From NCBI RefSeq assembly GCF_004022215.1, contig NZ_SAUZ01000001.1, forward strand, positions 62,001 through 126,000: a DNA stretch of 64,000 nt. The letters run 5' to 3'. The notes beneath the pieces are model-generated. The model searched no databases and was not told the DNA's origin. It saw only the letters and a program-made list of their open reading frames with translations. Shown here in pieces: positions 44,893 to 54,438 of the stretch (its first letter is position 1; each line of letters starts with the position of its first letter). Source of the DNA: Paenirhodobacter populi (GTDB lineage: Bacteria; Pseudomonadota; Alphaproteobacteria; Rhodobacterales; Rhodobacteraceae). A program made the translations under genes and the position numbers.

Positions 44893-45029
44893 GGGGGCCT
44901 CCTTGAGATTCGCGGGCATATTATCGGCAAGTCCGGGCAAGGACCATCGCATCGGGACCGTCGCATCGCGACTGGACCCCGCGCGTGGCTGCCCTATCAT
45001 CCCCCCATCACGCAAACACGGGGAATCCG

Positions 45030-45458
45030 ATGAAAGTCAAATATCTGCATACGATGGTGCGGGTGCTGGACCTTGAGAAGAGCATGAAGTTCTACGAACT
45101 TCTCGGCCTGAAGGAGATCCGCCGGATCGAGAATGAAAAGGGCCGCTTCACGCTGGTCTTCATGGCGCCGGAAGGTCAGCCGGAATGCCCGGTGGAGCTG
45201 ACCTACAACTGGGACGGAGACAGCGGATTGCCCTCGGACAGCCGCCATTTCGGCCATCTCGCCTATGAGGTCGAGGATATCTATGTCCTGTGCCAGAAGC
45301 TGATGGACAATGGCGTGACGATCAACCGCCCGCCGCGCGACGGCCATATGGCCTTCGTCCGCTCGCCCGACAATGTGTCGATCGAGCTGTTGCAGGCGGG
45401 CCCGGCCAAGGCCCCGGCGGAGCCTTGGGTGTCGATGGAAAACCACGGCACCTGGTGA
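45030..45458 (+). CDS. gloA: Lactoylglutathione lyase (glyoxalase I)
   Basis: Detoxifies methylglyoxal by isomerising its glutathione adduct. 142 residues, two VOC modules. All four metal-ligand positions can be placed: His in KYLHTMVRV, Glu in PVELTYNW, His in HFGHLAYEV and Glu in NVSIELLQ, as in E. coli GloA. A short GGGGAA lies 7 bases before the ATG. Divergent from thyX with 137 bp between, and converges on pth with no gap. Confidence 0.85.
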   Translation: MKVKYLHTMVRVLDLEKSMKFYELLGLKEIRRIENEKGRFTLVFMAPEGQPECPVELTYNWDGDSGLPSDSRHFGHLAYEVEDIYVLCQKLMDNGVTINRPPRDGHMAFVRSPDNVSIELLQAGPAKAPAEPWVSMENHGTW

Positions 45459-46145
45459 TCAGCGCCGGAACCTGTCGGCCAGCTTTTGCATCGGCGTCCG
45501 GGAATCCTCGGGCGCCGGTTGCGTTTCGGGCTTCGGCGCGGCGGTGCGTTCCGGATGCGTGCCCGCCGAGGAGCGCGGCGGATGGGTGCGCAGGCTGACG
45601 GCGTTGAGGAATTTCTGCTCCTCCCCCGCGGCCAGCGCGGGCGCGCCATCGGAAATCCCGCGCAGCAGGTCGTCGATCCAGTCGCGGTCCGCCTTGGCGA
45701 AATCCGCCAGAACGTAATTCGCCACCTGCGCCTTGTCTCCCGGATGCCCGATGCCCAGCCGGATGCGCCGGTAGGCCTCGCCCATATGCGCGTGGATCGA
45801 GCGCAGGCCGTTGTGGCCGGCATGTCCGCCGCCGTGCTTCAGCCGCATCTTCGAGGGCGCGATGTCCAGTTCGTCGTGAAAGACGGTGATGGCCTCGACC
45901 GGGATCTTGTAGAAATCCGTCGCCGCCCGCACCGACTGGCCGGAGAGGTTCATGAAGGTCTCGGGCTTCAGCAGGATCACCCGGTCGGAGCCGAAGCGAC
46001 CCTCGGACACCTGCCCCTGAAAGCGCGCCTTCCATGGGCCGAAGCCGTGATCCGCGGCGATCCGGTCGACGGCCATGAAGCCGATGTTGTGGCGGTTGCC
46101 CGCATATTTCGCGCCGGGATTTCCCAGACCGACCCAGAGTTGCAT
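45459..46145 (-). CDS. pth: Peptidyl-tRNA hydrolase
   Basis: Releases tRNA from prematurely dropped peptidyl-tRNA. 228 residues. WVGLGNPGAKYAGNRHNIGF (catalytic His near residue 20), KPETFMNLSGQSV and VFHDELDIAPSKMRLKHGGG (Asp near residue 93) are all present; a proline-rich 40-residue tail is extra compared with E. coli (194 residues). The ATG at 46145 is used because it opens the domain; CCAAAGGAGAATG-type site lies before it. In many Rhodobacterales rplY precedes pth, but here tauR does. Confidence 0.95.
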   Translation of the reverse strand: MQLWVGLGNPGAKYAGNRHNIGFMAVDRIAADHGFGPWKARFQGQVSEGRFGSDRVILLKPETFMNLSGQSVRAATDFYKIPVEAITVFHDELDIAPSKMRLKHGGGHAGHNGLRSIHAHMGEAYRRIRLGIGHPGDKAQVANYVLADFAKADRDWIDDLLRGISDGAPALAAGEEQKFLNAVSLRTHPPRSSAGTHPERTAAPKPETQPAPEDSRTPMQKLADRFRR

Positions 46146-46205
46146 GGCATTCTCCTTTGGCGCGGTTCTAGATCGGGCGGGGCGGCTTGTCACGCCTTGA
46201 GCTTG

Positions 46206-47663
46206 TCACGCCTTCAGCGCGCGGGCGATGCGGGCGATGCCCTCGGGGATGCGCTCGACCGGGATCGAGGAATAGGCGAGCCGGCAGAACCCCGCGCCGT
46301 CCGGGGGATGGGCGAAGAAGGGCTCGCCGGGTTCGATCAGCACGTCCTGCGCGCGCAGATCGGCGGCGAGGCGGGCCGAGACGACGCCTTCGGGCAGACG
46401 CATCCAGAAGCTCGACCCGCCGCGGTCGGTTTCCGCCGCGGGGATCAGGCCGTGGGCGGTCATCGCCTCGGTCATCGCGGCGCGGCGCCGGGCGTAGGCC
46501 ACGCGCATCCGGGCCATCTGCGCGTCGTAATGGCCGAGCGAGAGGTAATAGGCGAGCGTGCGCTGCAACACGCCGGGCGGATGGCGCAGCACCAGCGCGC
46601 GGAGCGCGCGGGCCTCGCGGATCACCTCGCGGTCGGCGACGATATAGCCGAGCCGCAGGCCGGGGAACACGGTCTTGGAAAACGAGCCGACATGGATCAC
46701 CGCGCCCGCATCGTCGCGCGCCTTGAGCGCGGGGGAGGGGCTGCCGGCGAAGGACATCTCGAATTCGTAGTCATCCTCGATCACCGCGAAGCCGTCGCGG
46801 AGCGCGCGGTCCAGCAGGGCGCGGCGACGGAGGTCCGGCATGGCGGTGCCGGTGGGGCTTTGATGGCTGGCGGTGGTGAAGACGGCGGCAAGGCCGGGCG
46901 GCAGCCTGTCGGGGTCGAGCCCGTCCGCATCCACGGGAACCGCCGTCACCCGCGCGCCGGTGGGGGCAAGGATCTGGCGCAGGCCGGGGTAGCAGGGATC
47001 CTCGATCGCCGCCGCGCGTCCGGGGCCAAGCAGCACCTGCGCCGCGAGCCACAGCCCGTTCTGCGCGCCAAGCGTCAGCAGGATCCGGTCGGCCCCCGCG
47101 CGGATGCCGCGCCGGGGCAGGATCTGCCGGGCGATGTAGTCGATCAGCTCGGGGTCGTCCTCGCCGTAGAGGTCGCTGGTGAGGGGGATGAATTCGCGCC
47201 GCCCGAGCGCGCGGACGGCGCAGTCGCGCCAGGCGGTATGGTCGACCAGCGCGGCATCCGCCTGACCGTAGACGAAGGGATAACGGTAGCCGCGCCAGTC
47301 CGCGATGCGGTCGGTGCGTTCCGTCGCGCGGAACCGGCCGTCGATCCGCGCCGACCAGTCGAAGCGGGGGCCGGCGGCGGAAGGATCCGGGGTAGGGGGC
47401 AGCGGCTCGATCCGGTCCGAGATGAAATGGCCGGAGCGGTCGCGGCTGGTCAGGTAGTCGGTGGCGACGAGTTCGGCGAAGGCCTGCGCCACCGTGACCC
47501 GCGCGACGCCGAGATGAGTGGCCAGATGGCGCGAGGAGGGCAGTTTCTCGCCCGCGCGGAAGCGGCCTTCGAGCACGCCGGCGATGATCTGCCGGCGCAG
47601 CTGTGCCTGCAGGGGGATACCGGTGTTGCGGTCGAGGAAGAAGGCTTCGGCGGGAATCGGCAT
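46206..47663 (-). CDS. tauR: MocR-family (GntR HTH plus aminotransferase fold) regulator, TauR-like
   Basis: 485 residues. N-terminal GntR winged helix (QAQLRRQIIAGVLEGRFRAG, LPSSRHLATHLGVARVTVAQ) fused to a fold-type-I aminotransferase domain with the PLP Lys in HVGSFSKTVFPGLRLGYIVA and VIEDDYEFEMSF. MocR regulators sense PLP adducts. In Rhodobacter capsulatus the MocR protein TauR activates taurine genes in the order tpa-tauR-xsc; here the gene follows tpa in the same orientation, which is the basis for the name. xsc is absent and pth follows instead. The ATG at 47663 lacks a strong ribosome binding site. Confidence 0.72.
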   Translation of the reverse strand: MPIPAEAFFLDRNTGIPLQAQLRRQIIAGVLEGRFRAGEKLPSSRHLATHLGVARVTVAQAFAELVATDYLTSRDRSGHFISDRIEPLPPTPDPSAAGPRFDWSARIDGRFRATERTDRIADWRGYRYPFVYGQADAALVDHTAWRDCAVRALGRREFIPLTSDLYGEDDPELIDYIARQILPRRGIRAGADRILLTLGAQNGLWLAAQVLLGPGRAAAIEDPCYPGLRQILAPTGARVTAVPVDADGLDPDRLPPGLAAVFTTASHQSPTGTAMPDLRRRALLDRALRDGFAVIEDDYEFEMSFAGSPSPALKARDDAGAVIHVGSFSKTVFPGLRLGYIVADREVIREARALRALVLRHPPGVLQRTLAYYLSLGHYDAQMARMRVAYARRRAAMTEAMTAHGLIPAAETDRGGSSFWMRLPEGVVSARLAADLRAQDVLIEPGEPFFAHPPDGAGFCRLAYSSIPVERIPEGIARIARALKA

Positions 47664-47708
47664 GGACGCGATCTGGCCCGACTGCGGCCTGCGGAGCAAC
47701 CAAAATGC

Positions 47709-47732
47709 GAACGCCCGCCAAGGCGGGCGTTC
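47709..47732 (-). terminator. Tight hairpin between tpa and tauR
   Basis: Perfect 11-bp stem GAACGCCCGCC (47709-47719) with GGCGGGCGTTC (47722-47732) and a two-base loop. On the minus strand it is followed by GCATTTTGG, a short T-rich stretch. It could end most tpa transcripts and so lower tauR expression, or protect the tpa 3' end. Confidence 0.65.
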
Positions 47733-47766
47733 AAGATCCTGCGCACGCGCCGATGGCGCATGCCGT

Positions 47767-49146
47767 TTAGCCGAAAACGCGGGTCAGCGCGCCGTCGATC
47801 GCAGTGGTGATGCGGTCGATGTCGTCGGGCTTCGCGATCAGCGCCGGGCTGAGGCAGAGCGTGTTGTTGTATTTCGGGATCGAGCGGTTGGTCATGCCGA
47901 TGATGACGCCCTGTCCCATTACATCGGCGACCACGGCCGCGACCTTCTTTTCGTCCATCGGCTCGCGGGTCTTGCGGTCTGCGACCAGTTCTGCGCCGCA
48001 GAACAGTCCTTTGCCGCGGACATCGCCGATAACGGCATGTTTGTCCATCAGGGTCGTCAGATTGTCCATCAGCCGGTCGCCCATCGCGATGGTGTTTTCC
48101 AGAAGCTGTTCATCCTCGATGATGCGCAGGTTTTCCAGCGCCGCCGCGGGGCCCGCGGTGCAGCCGCCGAAGGTCGAGATGTCGCGGAAGAAGGACATCG
48201 TGTCTTCGGGCGCGTCCTTGAACAGGTCGAAGACCTTTTCGGTCGTCACGGTGCAGGAGATCGCCGCGTAGCCCGAGGCGACGCCCTTGGCCATGGTGAC
48301 GAAATCCGGCTCGATCCCGTAGTTCTGGTAGCCGAACCAGGTGCCGGTGCGGCCGACGCCGCAGACGACCTCGTCGATATGCAGAAGGATCTCGTATTTG
48401 CGGCAGATTTCCTGCACGCGCTGCCAGTAGCCCTCGGGCGGGGTGATGACGCCGCCGCCCGCGGTGACGGGTTCAAGCACGATCGCGCCGATGGTGTCCG
48501 GGCCTTCGCGCAGGATCACCTCTTCGATCGCATCCGCCGCGCGTTCGCCGTAGTTTTCCACGTCCCACTGCTTGCGGTATTCGAGGCAATGCGGCACCCG
48601 CACGAAGCCGTCCGGGAACGGCCCGTATTGCTCCGCCCGCTGGTCCTGACCCGAGGTGGCCAGCGTCCCGATGGTGGTGCCGTGATAGTCCCGATCACGG
48701 AACAGGATCTTGTTCTTCTTGCCCTTGTAGTGGCGCACCGAGATCTGGCGCACCATCTTGTAGACTTTCTCGTTCGCCTCGGAGCCGGAGTTGGAATAAT
48801 AGACGCGGCTCATCCCCGGCATCTTGGTCAGCAGCTTTTCGGCGAAGAGCGCGCCCGGAACCGTGCCGCCGGCGCCCGCCCAGTAGTTCAGCTTGATGAG
48901 CTGGTCGCGGATCACATTGGCGATGCTTTCGCGGCCATAGCCGACGTTCACCGTCCAGACCCCGCCCGAAACGGCGTCGAGGAATTCCTTCCCCGTCGCA
49001 TCCCACAGCCGCATCCCCTTGCCTTCGACGAAGACGCGCGGATCGACGGTTTCATATTGCTTGTGCTGGCTGAGGTGGTGCCAGACGTTGTTGCGGTCGG
49101 CCTCGACCGCGTGGCTCAGATCGTTTTGGGAAAAGGAAAGAGTCAT
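47767..49146 (-). CDS. tpa: Taurine:pyruvate aminotransferase
   Basis: Transfers the amino group of taurine to pyruvate, giving sulfoacetaldehyde and alanine. 459 residues, class III aminotransferase. PLP Lys lies in DFVTMAKGVASGYAAISCTV; VYYSNSGSEANEKVYKMVRQ, RDRDYHGTTIGTLATSGQ and LLHIDEVVCGVGRTGTWFGY closely follow Rhodobacterales Tpa sequences as I remember them. Related class III enzymes using beta-alanine or other amines are the alternative. AGGAGA precedes the ATG. Without xsc here, sulfoacetaldehyde must be handled by genes elsewhere. Confidence 0.8.
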   Translation of the reverse strand: MTLSFSQNDLSHAVEADRNNVWHHLSQHKQYETVDPRVFVEGKGMRLWDATGKEFLDAVSGGVWTVNVGYGRESIANVIRDQLIKLNYWAGAGGTVPGALFAEKLLTKMPGMSRVYYSNSGSEANEKVYKMVRQISVRHYKGKKNKILFRDRDYHGTTIGTLATSGQDQRAEQYGPFPDGFVRVPHCLEYRKQWDVENYGERAADAIEEVILREGPDTIGAIVLEPVTAGGGVITPPEGYWQRVQEICRKYEILLHIDEVVCGVGRTGTWFGYQNYGIEPDFVTMAKGVASGYAAISCTVTTEKVFDLFKDAPEDTMSFFRDISTFGGCTAGPAAALENLRIIEDEQLLENTIAMGDRLMDNLTTLMDKHAVIGDVRGKGLFCGAELVADRKTREPMDEKKVAAVVADVMGQGVIIGMTNRSIPKYNNTLCLSPALIAKPDDIDRITTAIDGALTRVFG

Positions 49147-49514
49147 GGCGCGTCTCCTGACGGGGTTCTGTCATATTGGTGCGCCTGCCGTGGCCTGGGT
49201 GATAGTGCCAGATTGCCCGATCCGAAGGAGCCAGCGCGGGAGATGGCGTCAGATGTGTTGCGCTGTCTTTCGCCGTCCGTTCGGCCGGATGCGACGGGCG
49301 ACAGAGGAAGAGCCCGGGAACGCCGCCGCAGATGATTTCGGGGAGGGAATATCCTCAGCGTTTTGGGCGCTGGCGGCGCGCCGCATGGACGGAAATTGGC
49401 GAGCCTGGCCAGCCGAAACCGATCCTTGCCCTATTCTCGACGCATTCGTTCTGGCCGGCGGAAACGCAACGATGCCATACATCCTGCAGCCTCTGCGTCA
49501 GGTAGGGATCGCGG
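49147..49514. other. 368-bp region upstream of tpa with no supported gene
   Basis: Should hold the tpa promoter. On the minus strand CTGGCACTATC loosely resembles one half of the TauR site reported in R. capsulatus (CTGGACYTAA) but needs an insertion, so it is not called. Several short open frames exist without start sites or recognisable products. Confidence 0.35.
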
Positions 49515-49736
49515 TCAGGTGTCCTTGCGCAGCGCGGCGGCGACGAGGCGCGCAAGCTGCGCTTCGGCCTGGTTCGGGGCGCTGGCGGACAGGGTAATCA
49601 GCAGCCGGGCAATCCGCTTGCGCGCCTCGGGCGGGGTCTTGTAGCCATCCATGATCCGTGTGACGAGCTTCACCGCCGCCAGTTGCGTATCCGCGGTTGC
49701 CTGTTCGGCGGCGGCGATCCGTTCCTCTGGCGTCAT
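49515..49736 (-). CDS. Small hypothetical protein
   Basis: 73 residues, MTPEERIAAAEQATADTQLA at the start, rich in Ala, helical and basic toward the C-terminus (PPEARKRIARLLI). AAAGGA lies 7 bases before the ATG, and codon use looks normal, which favours a real gene. No family recognised. Same strand as tpa and mqo, between them. Confidence 0.5.
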   Translation of the reverse strand: MTPEERIAAAEQATADTQLAAVKLVTRIMDGYKTPPEARKRIARLLITLSASAPNQAEAQLARLVAAALRKDT

Positions 49737-49924
49737 GGGCGATCCTTTACGGGTCTGGCCTTCACGGGTCTGGCAATGTTTCCGCGATGCGATCCGGCAT
49801 CGGCGCGGCGGCAGGTCTTGCGCGCGACCCTCGGGGCCGCGCCTGACGCTGAATGCGGTCTCGCGGAGATCCTGTCAAGCGTCCCGGAGCTTCGGCCCGG
49901 CCCGGAAGGGCAGGGCTCCCCCCG

Positions 49925-51640
49925 TCAGATGGCGATGTCGGAAATGTCGCTCAGCGATCCGCGCGGGGCGATCCGTTCGCTCGACACGATCTTCAGCTGG
50001 GCGGGGCTGACCGAAAGCTGCAAAGCCTTCGCCGTGGCGCGCAGTTCCGATTCCAGCAGGTCGGGATGTTCGCTCAGCCTGCGGCCATAGCTCGGCACGA
50101 TCTGGTGGAGCTTTTCCTGCCATTCCGGCGTCTGGATCCGCTCGGGGAAGACCTTCTCCAGCAGGTCGAACATGATCGGCGCGGCGGTCGAGGCCCCGGG
50201 TGAGGCGCCCAGAAGCGCGGCGATGGATCCGTCCTGCGCAGAAACGATTTCCGTCCCGAGTTTCAGAACGCCACCCTTTTCCGGGTCGCGCTTGATCACC
50301 TGCACCCGCTGTCCGGCCTGCCACAGGTGCCAGTCCTCGGCCCGCGCGTTCGGGTAGAACTTGCGCAGCGCGGCCAGCCGGTCCTTGTCGGTCAGCATCA
50401 GCTGACCGGCCAGATAGGTGATGAGGTCGAAATTGTGCATCCCCACGCTGAGCATCGGCCACAGGTTGCGCCGCGTGACAGAGGCGGGAAGCTCAAAATA
50501 AGACCCGTTTTTCAGGAACTTGGTCGAGAAGGTCGCGAACGGCCCGAACAGCACCACATGCTTGCCGTCCAGCACGCGGCTGTCCAGATGCGGCACCGAC
50601 ATCGGCGGCGCGCCGACATCGGCCCGGCCATAGACCTTGGCCTTGTGGCGACCGGCGACATCGGGATTTTCGGAGACGAGGAACGAGCCGCCGACCGGGA
50701 AGCCGGCATAATCGCGCGCCTCGGGAATGCCCGCCTCCTGCAACAGAGGCAGCGCGCCGCCGCCCGCGCCGATGAACACGAAGCGGGCGTCCACCTCCTG
50801 CATGCCGGCGCCGCCCTTCTGATAGCTGACGCGCCAGGTGCCGTCATCGTTGCGGCGGATGGAACGCACCTCGCTCGACAGATGCAGGCGGAACTGCGGC
50901 TGCGCGGCCAGATAGGTGACATATTGACGGGTGATCTCGCCGTAGTTGACGTCGGTGCCATGCGGCGACCAGGTGGCCGCGACCTTGCGCGAGGGTTCGT
51001 GCCCCTCCATCGTCAGGGGCGCCCATTCGGCGATCTTTTCCGGATCGGTCGAGAATTCCATCCCCGCGAAGAGCGCACAGGATTTCAGCGCCTCGAACCG
51101 CTTGCGCAGATAGTCGACGTTGTCGTCGCCCCAGACGAGGCTCATATGCGGGGTCGAGTTGATGAAGCTCGGCGGATCGTTCAGCACGCCGCGCGACAGC
51201 TGGTAGGTCCAGAACTGGCGCGAGACCTGAAACCGTTCGTTGATCATGACGGCTTTTTCGATGTGCACGTCACCGTGGTCGTCCATCGGCGCGTAGTTCA
51301 GCTCGCACAGCGCGGAATGGCCGGTGCCGGCGTTGTTCCAGCCGTTCGAGCTTTCGGCGGCGACGTCATCAAGCCGCTCGATCATCTCGATCGACCAGTC
51401 CGGTTCCAGATCGTGCAGCAGCACGCCGAGGGTCGAGCTCATGATGCCGCCGCCGATCAGCAGCACGTCGACGGGCTTGCGCGCCGCCCCCGCCCGCGCG
51501 GGCCACGAGACCTGCGTGGTGACCGTCGTGGGCGGCACCGCAGTGTTCAGCAGGTCGCGTCTGGCGGTTTCGGGCTTGCTGCGTCCCCTGATCAGGGTGC
51601 TTGCTGCATCGACGACTTTTCTAGGCAGTTTACGGGTCAT
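49925..51640 (-). CDS. mqo: Malate:quinone oxidoreductase
   Basis: FAD enzyme at the inner face of the membrane, oxidising malate to oxaloacetate and reducing quinone. 571 residues. FAD Rossmann motif [19 protein letters not shown] near residue 57; family segments [50 protein letters not shown] and [19 protein letters not shown]. About 55 residues precede the FAD motif, roughly 50 more than in E. coli Mqo; the extension is basic and includes [21 protein letters not shown] possible upstream ORF overlaps its start by 4 bp. Confidence 0.95.
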   Translation of the reverse strand: MTRKLPRKVVDAASTLIRGRSKPETARRDLLNTAVPPTTVTTQVSWPARAGAARKPVDVLLIGGGIMSSTLGVLLHDLEPDWSIEMIERLDDVAAESSNGWNNAGTGHSALCELNYAPMDDHGDVHIEKAVMINERFQVSRQFWTYQLSRGVLNDPPSFINSTPHMSLVWGDDNVDYLRKRFEALKSCALFAGMEFSTDPEKIAEWAPLTMEGHEPSRKVAATWSPHGTDVNYGEITRQYVTYLAAQPQFRLHLSSEVRSIRRNDDGTWRVSYQKGGAGMQEVDARFVFIGAGGGALPLLQEAGIPEARDYAGFPVGGSFLVSENPDVAGRHKAKVYGRADVGAPPMSVPHLDSRVLDGKHVVLFGPFATFSTKFLKNGSYFELPASVTRRNLWPMLSVGMHNFDLITYLAGQLMLTDKDRLAALRKFYPNARAEDWHLWQAGQRVQVIKRDPEKGGVLKLGTEIVSAQDGSIAALLGASPGASTAAPIMFDLLEKVFPERIQTPEWQEKLHQIVPSYGRRLSEHPDLLESELRATAKALQLSVSPAQLKIVSSERIAPRGSLSDISDIAI

Positions 51641-51876
51641 GGCTGCCCTTCCTCGCTTAGTTCGTCCTGTCCGTGCGGCTTATAGTCGCAGGGCGTGGGG
51701 CCTACAAGTTCAAGTTGAAAGCCCGCCATCGCGCCACCGTAGGGGCCGGAATGTTCCAGGGCCGTGATGCGGAATCGGGACCGATGGAGGAGACGCCCCG
51801 CAACAAGGCCGGCGGCCTTCTGCGCGGTTGCTGCGCCGCAGCGGGCGGCCCATGTCACGGCGGGTCGGGGGGTCAT
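51637..51876 (-). CDS. Possible small ORF translationally coupled to mqo
   Basis: 79 codons ending in a 4-bp ATGA overlap with mqo, the same geometry as the real couplings in this window (deoA-deoB, cysK-mscS). The product is not recognised and has no obvious domain; the ribosome binding site is weak. Could be a leader ORF or chance. Confidence 0.28.
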   Translation of the reverse strand: MTPRPAVTWAARCGAATAQKAAGLVAGRLLHRSRFRITALEHSGPYGGAMAGFQLELVGPTPCDYKPHGQDELSEEGQP

Positions 51877-52229
51877 CTGATACGTCCCTGCGCTCTCCTC
51901 TTCCTTTACGTTTAACCCGTTTGCCGAATGGTGTCAGCAGTTCTTCATGCATGGCTGCCTGTCGCTTTTGCAGGGTCGAAGAATTTGGCGTTGTGCATTG
52001 ATTTCAATGGATAATCACTGAAACCCCAGGCGGAGAGGCCGCCCGGAGGAGGCGCGATTCTGCAGGCTCCGGGCGGTGTTAGCGGTATCGACCGAGGCCT
52101 TGATTCTGCAATGCGGCAATTCCGGTGCGCCCGCAGCAGGCTGTGCGCCGGAAAAACAGGTATCGGAGATGTAGGATTCGCTACGCATGCGATTCCGCCG
52201 GGGAATCCATGTGCCGCCCCGGACGGGAA
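51877..52229. other. Non-coding region between mqo and ssb with competing hairpins
   Basis: No supported gene. At 52029-52043 GGCGG-AGAGG-CCGCC makes a 5-bp hairpin; its right arm is also the left end of a 10-bp stem, CCGCCCGGAG (52039-52048) with CTCCGGGCGG (52067-52076), so the two exclude each other. The inverted repeat ATTGA-TT-TCAAT is at 51997-52008. It likely contains the mqo promoter. Confidence 0.45.
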
Positions 52230-52258
52230 AGGGCCGGTCGCGTAAAGCGACCGGCCCT
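52230..52258 (-). terminator. Intrinsic terminator of ssb
   Basis: 12-bp perfect stem AGGGCCGGTCGC (52230-52241) and GCGACCGGCCCT (52247-52258), loop GTAAA; on the minus strand it is followed by TTTCCC, on the plus strand by GTCTGTTT. Located about 53 bp after the ssb stop codon. Confidence 0.75.
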
Positions 52259-52311
52259 GTCTGTTTCCCATTCGTGGATCGTTCTGCAAGATCCGCTGTT
52301 GGCCTGCCGCC

Positions 52312-52809
52312 TCAGAACGGGATGTCGTCGTCCATGCCGCCGGACCGGCCGCCGCCGCCCTGCTGCGATCCGCCGTAGCTGTCCGACCCGCCGCCGTAGG
52401 ACGGCGCGCTGTCGTCATATCCGCCCGAGGACCGCCCGCCCGAGGACGATCCGCCATCGCGGCCGTCAAGCAGCGTCAGCTCGCCGCGGAAGGGGCGCAG
52501 CGCGATCTCGGTGGTGTAGCGGTCGGCACCCGACTGATCCTGCCATTTGCGGGTTTCGAGCTGCCCCTCGACATAGACCTTGGAGCCCTTGCGCAGATAT
52601 TGCTCGGCGATCTTCACGAGGTTCTCGTTGTAGATCGCGACGGAATGCCATTCGGTGCGTTCCTTGCGCTCGCCCGACTGCTTGTCGCGCCAGGTCTCGG
52701 AGGTGGCGATCCGCAGGTTGCAGACCTTGCCTCCGCTCGGGAAGCTGCGCACCTCCGGATCCCGTCCGAGATTGCCTACGATGATCACCTTGTTCACCGA
52801 GCCTGCCAT
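52312..52809 (-). CDS. ssb: Single-stranded DNA-binding protein
   Basis: 165 residues. OB-fold N-terminus ([40 protein letters not shown]), a Gly/Ser-rich linker and the acidic tip DDDIPF that docks repair and replication proteins. GGAGG precedes ATG 52809. I looked for a LexA box upstream, as ssb is SOS-linked in some alphaproteobacteria, and saw none. Followed by a strong terminator. Confidence 0.96.
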   Translation of the reverse strand: MAGSVNKVIIVGNLGRDPEVRSFPSGGKVCNLRIATSETWRDKQSGERKERTEWHSVAIYNENLVKIAEQYLRKGSKVYVEGQLETRKWQDQSGADRYTTEIALRPFRGELTLLDGRDGGSSSGGRSSGGYDDSAPSYGGGSDSYGGSQQGGGGRSGGMDDDIPF

Positions 52810-52912
52810 GCGTGCCTCCGCTATTGTCACCCGATGGGTGCGCATCCAAATCGTCCCGACCGTATACAGGCGCGCGTTCCCCTGAAAAAGGGATAAACGG
52901 CCCTGAAACGGC

Positions 52913-53770
52913 CTACAGGCCCAGATCGGCGAAGACCCGCGGCAACATTTCGGGCAGGTCTTCTGAAATCAGGCCGGGGCCGTAGGCGCGGGCGGCGGCG
53001 GCATGCAGCCAGGCGCCGGTCCCGGCCGCCTCGAATGGGGAAAGGCCACGCGCGAGCAGCCCCGTCACGATCCCCGACAGAACATCGCCCGAGCCCGCCG
53101 TCGCCAGCCACGGCGCCGCCGTCGACCCCACCGCGCGGTGGAGCGCGGTTTCCCCCGTCGGCGCCGCGATCGCGGTTTCCGCACCCTTCAGCAGCACCGT
53201 GCATCCGGCGCGGTCGGCGGCGTGGCGGGTGGCCTCGACATGGGTCAGGCTGCCGTCCTTTGCCGCCTGCGCCAGATCCGGGAACAGCCGGCCGAATTCG
53301 CCCATATGCGGGGTCAGCACCACCTTGTCGTGCAGCATGCCGAACAGCTGCACCGGGTTTTCCGCGAAGGCGGTGATCGCGTCGGCGTCCAGAACCGTCG
53401 CCCGTTCGGCCCAGAGCGCGGCGGGCACCATTTCCCGCGCGCGGTTGATGCCCATTCCGGGGCCGAGCAGCAGCGCGTTCAGCCTTTTGTCCTGCGTCAG
53501 CATCCCGCGCAGGCTGTAGGAATCGGGCAGGGGCGTCAGCATCACCGCATTCAGTTGCGCGGCATGTTCCGCGATCGCCGGCTGTGGCGCGGCCACCGTC
53601 ACCAGCCCCGCGCCGACCCGAAGCGCCGCCCGCGCCGCCAGCCGCGCGGCGCCGCCCTTGCCCGGCCCGCCCGACAGCACGAGCGCATGCCCGTAGACGT
53701 ATTTGTGGGCATCCTCGCGTTTCGCCAGCAGGTTGCGCATGGCTGCATCGGCTACGATCAATCTGGTCAT
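52913..53770 (-). CDS. nnrD: ADP-dependent (S)-NAD(P)H-hydrate dehydratase
   Basis: Repairs hydrated NAD(P)H. 285 residues of the ribokinase-like fold: [49 protein letters not shown] and the ATP/anion site [20 protein letters not shown]. In E. coli the dehydratase is fused to the NnrE epimerase; the epimerase half is absent here, so this is the stand-alone form. Start at 53770 follows the reading of the family N-terminus ([15 protein letters not shown]). Divergent from trgA. Confidence 0.92.
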   Translation of the reverse strand: MTRLIVADAAMRNLLAKREDAHKYVYGHALVLSGGPGKGGAARLAARAALRVGAGLVTVAAPQPAIAEHAAQLNAVMLTPLPDSYSLRGMLTQDKRLNALLLGPGMGINRAREMVPAALWAERATVLDADAITAFAENPVQLFGMLHDKVVLTPHMGEFGRLFPDLAQAAKDGSLTHVEATRHAADRAGCTVLLKGAETAIAAPTGETALHRAVGSTAAPWLATAGSGDVLSGIVTGLLARGLSPFEAAGTGAWLHAAAARAYGPGLISEDLPEMLPRVFADLGL

Positions 53771-53906
53771 CGGGACAGCTTCTTTCCGGGGCGGACTCGG
53801 GCCCTGTTTCAGGTTTGCACGCGGGGGCGGCGCAGTCAAAGCCCTATCCCTCTGCAATTCGGCCATAATGATGCGGCAGGCTCCGCCGATGTGAATCGGA
53901 GGGCGC

Positions 53907-54353
53907 ATGGTCAGGCTCGTGTTCAACAGGCGCGGCACGGCGCAGCCGGATGGCGTGCGCGCGGTGGCGGCGGTGACGATGGGCGGGGCGGGGGCGCTGG
54001 CGGGCATGATCGGGCCGGGGCCGGCCGCCGGCATCGTCGCGGCGGGAACCGGGGTGCTGGTCGGCTGGTATCTGGTCGGTCTGGACATGTCGCCGCGCCG
54101 GCGTCTGGTGCGCGGGCTGACGGGGGCCGGATGGGTCGGTCTGTCGCTGGTGACCTTCCCGGCCTTGCAGGCGGTGACGCGGTTGGCGGGACGCGGGCTT
54201 TATCGCGGGTTCGAGGCCATGCTGACCGACTTCCTGTTCCGCGCGGTGGGCGTGGCGGCGGAGCTTGCGCGGCCCGAATTGGGGATCGTGCTCTTTCTGG
54301 GCGGGACGCTTTCGGCTATCGTCAGCAACCGGGCCGCCCGGCGACGACGCTGA
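53907..54353 (+). CDS. trgA: TrgA-family membrane protein (tellurite resistance locus)
   Basis: 148 residues with three or four predicted helices (AAVTMGGAGALAGMIGPGPA, IVAAGTGVLVGWYLVGLDMS, GIVLFLGGTLSAIVSN) and basic ends. Naming rests on position and size: in Rhodobacter sphaeroides, trgA and trgB precede cysK in a locus found to contribute to high-level tellurite resistance. GGAGGGC precedes the ATG. The molecular role of TrgA is unknown; a membrane role in oxyanion tolerance or redox balance is inference. Confidence 0.75.
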   Translation: MVRLVFNRRGTAQPDGVRAVAAVTMGGAGALAGMIGPGPAAGIVAAGTGVLVGWYLVGLDMSPRRRLVRGLTGAGWVGLSLVTFPALQAVTRLAGRGLYRGFEAMLTDFLFRAVGVAAELARPELGIVLFLGGTLSAIVSNRAARRRR

Positions 54354-54438
54354 GCGGCCTGCGCGGGCGGTCGCATCCCGGCTGGCGCGCGCCTTGGCCC
54401 TCCTCCCCGGGTCGATGCAGGGATGAACAGGCGGACGA

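Noticed and set aside
49147-49260. TauR-type direct repeats upstream of tpa
   Set aside because: Only CTGGCACTATC resembles CTGGACYTAA and it needs an insertion; no second copy was found.
51997-52008. FnrL-like site ATTGA-TT-TCAAT
   Set aside because: The FNR/FnrL consensus is TTGAT-N4-ATCAA; spacing and outer bases do not fit.
52810-52912. LexA box ahead of ssb
   Set aside because: GTTC followed by CCCTGAA is present but the second half is AAAG, so the operator is incomplete.
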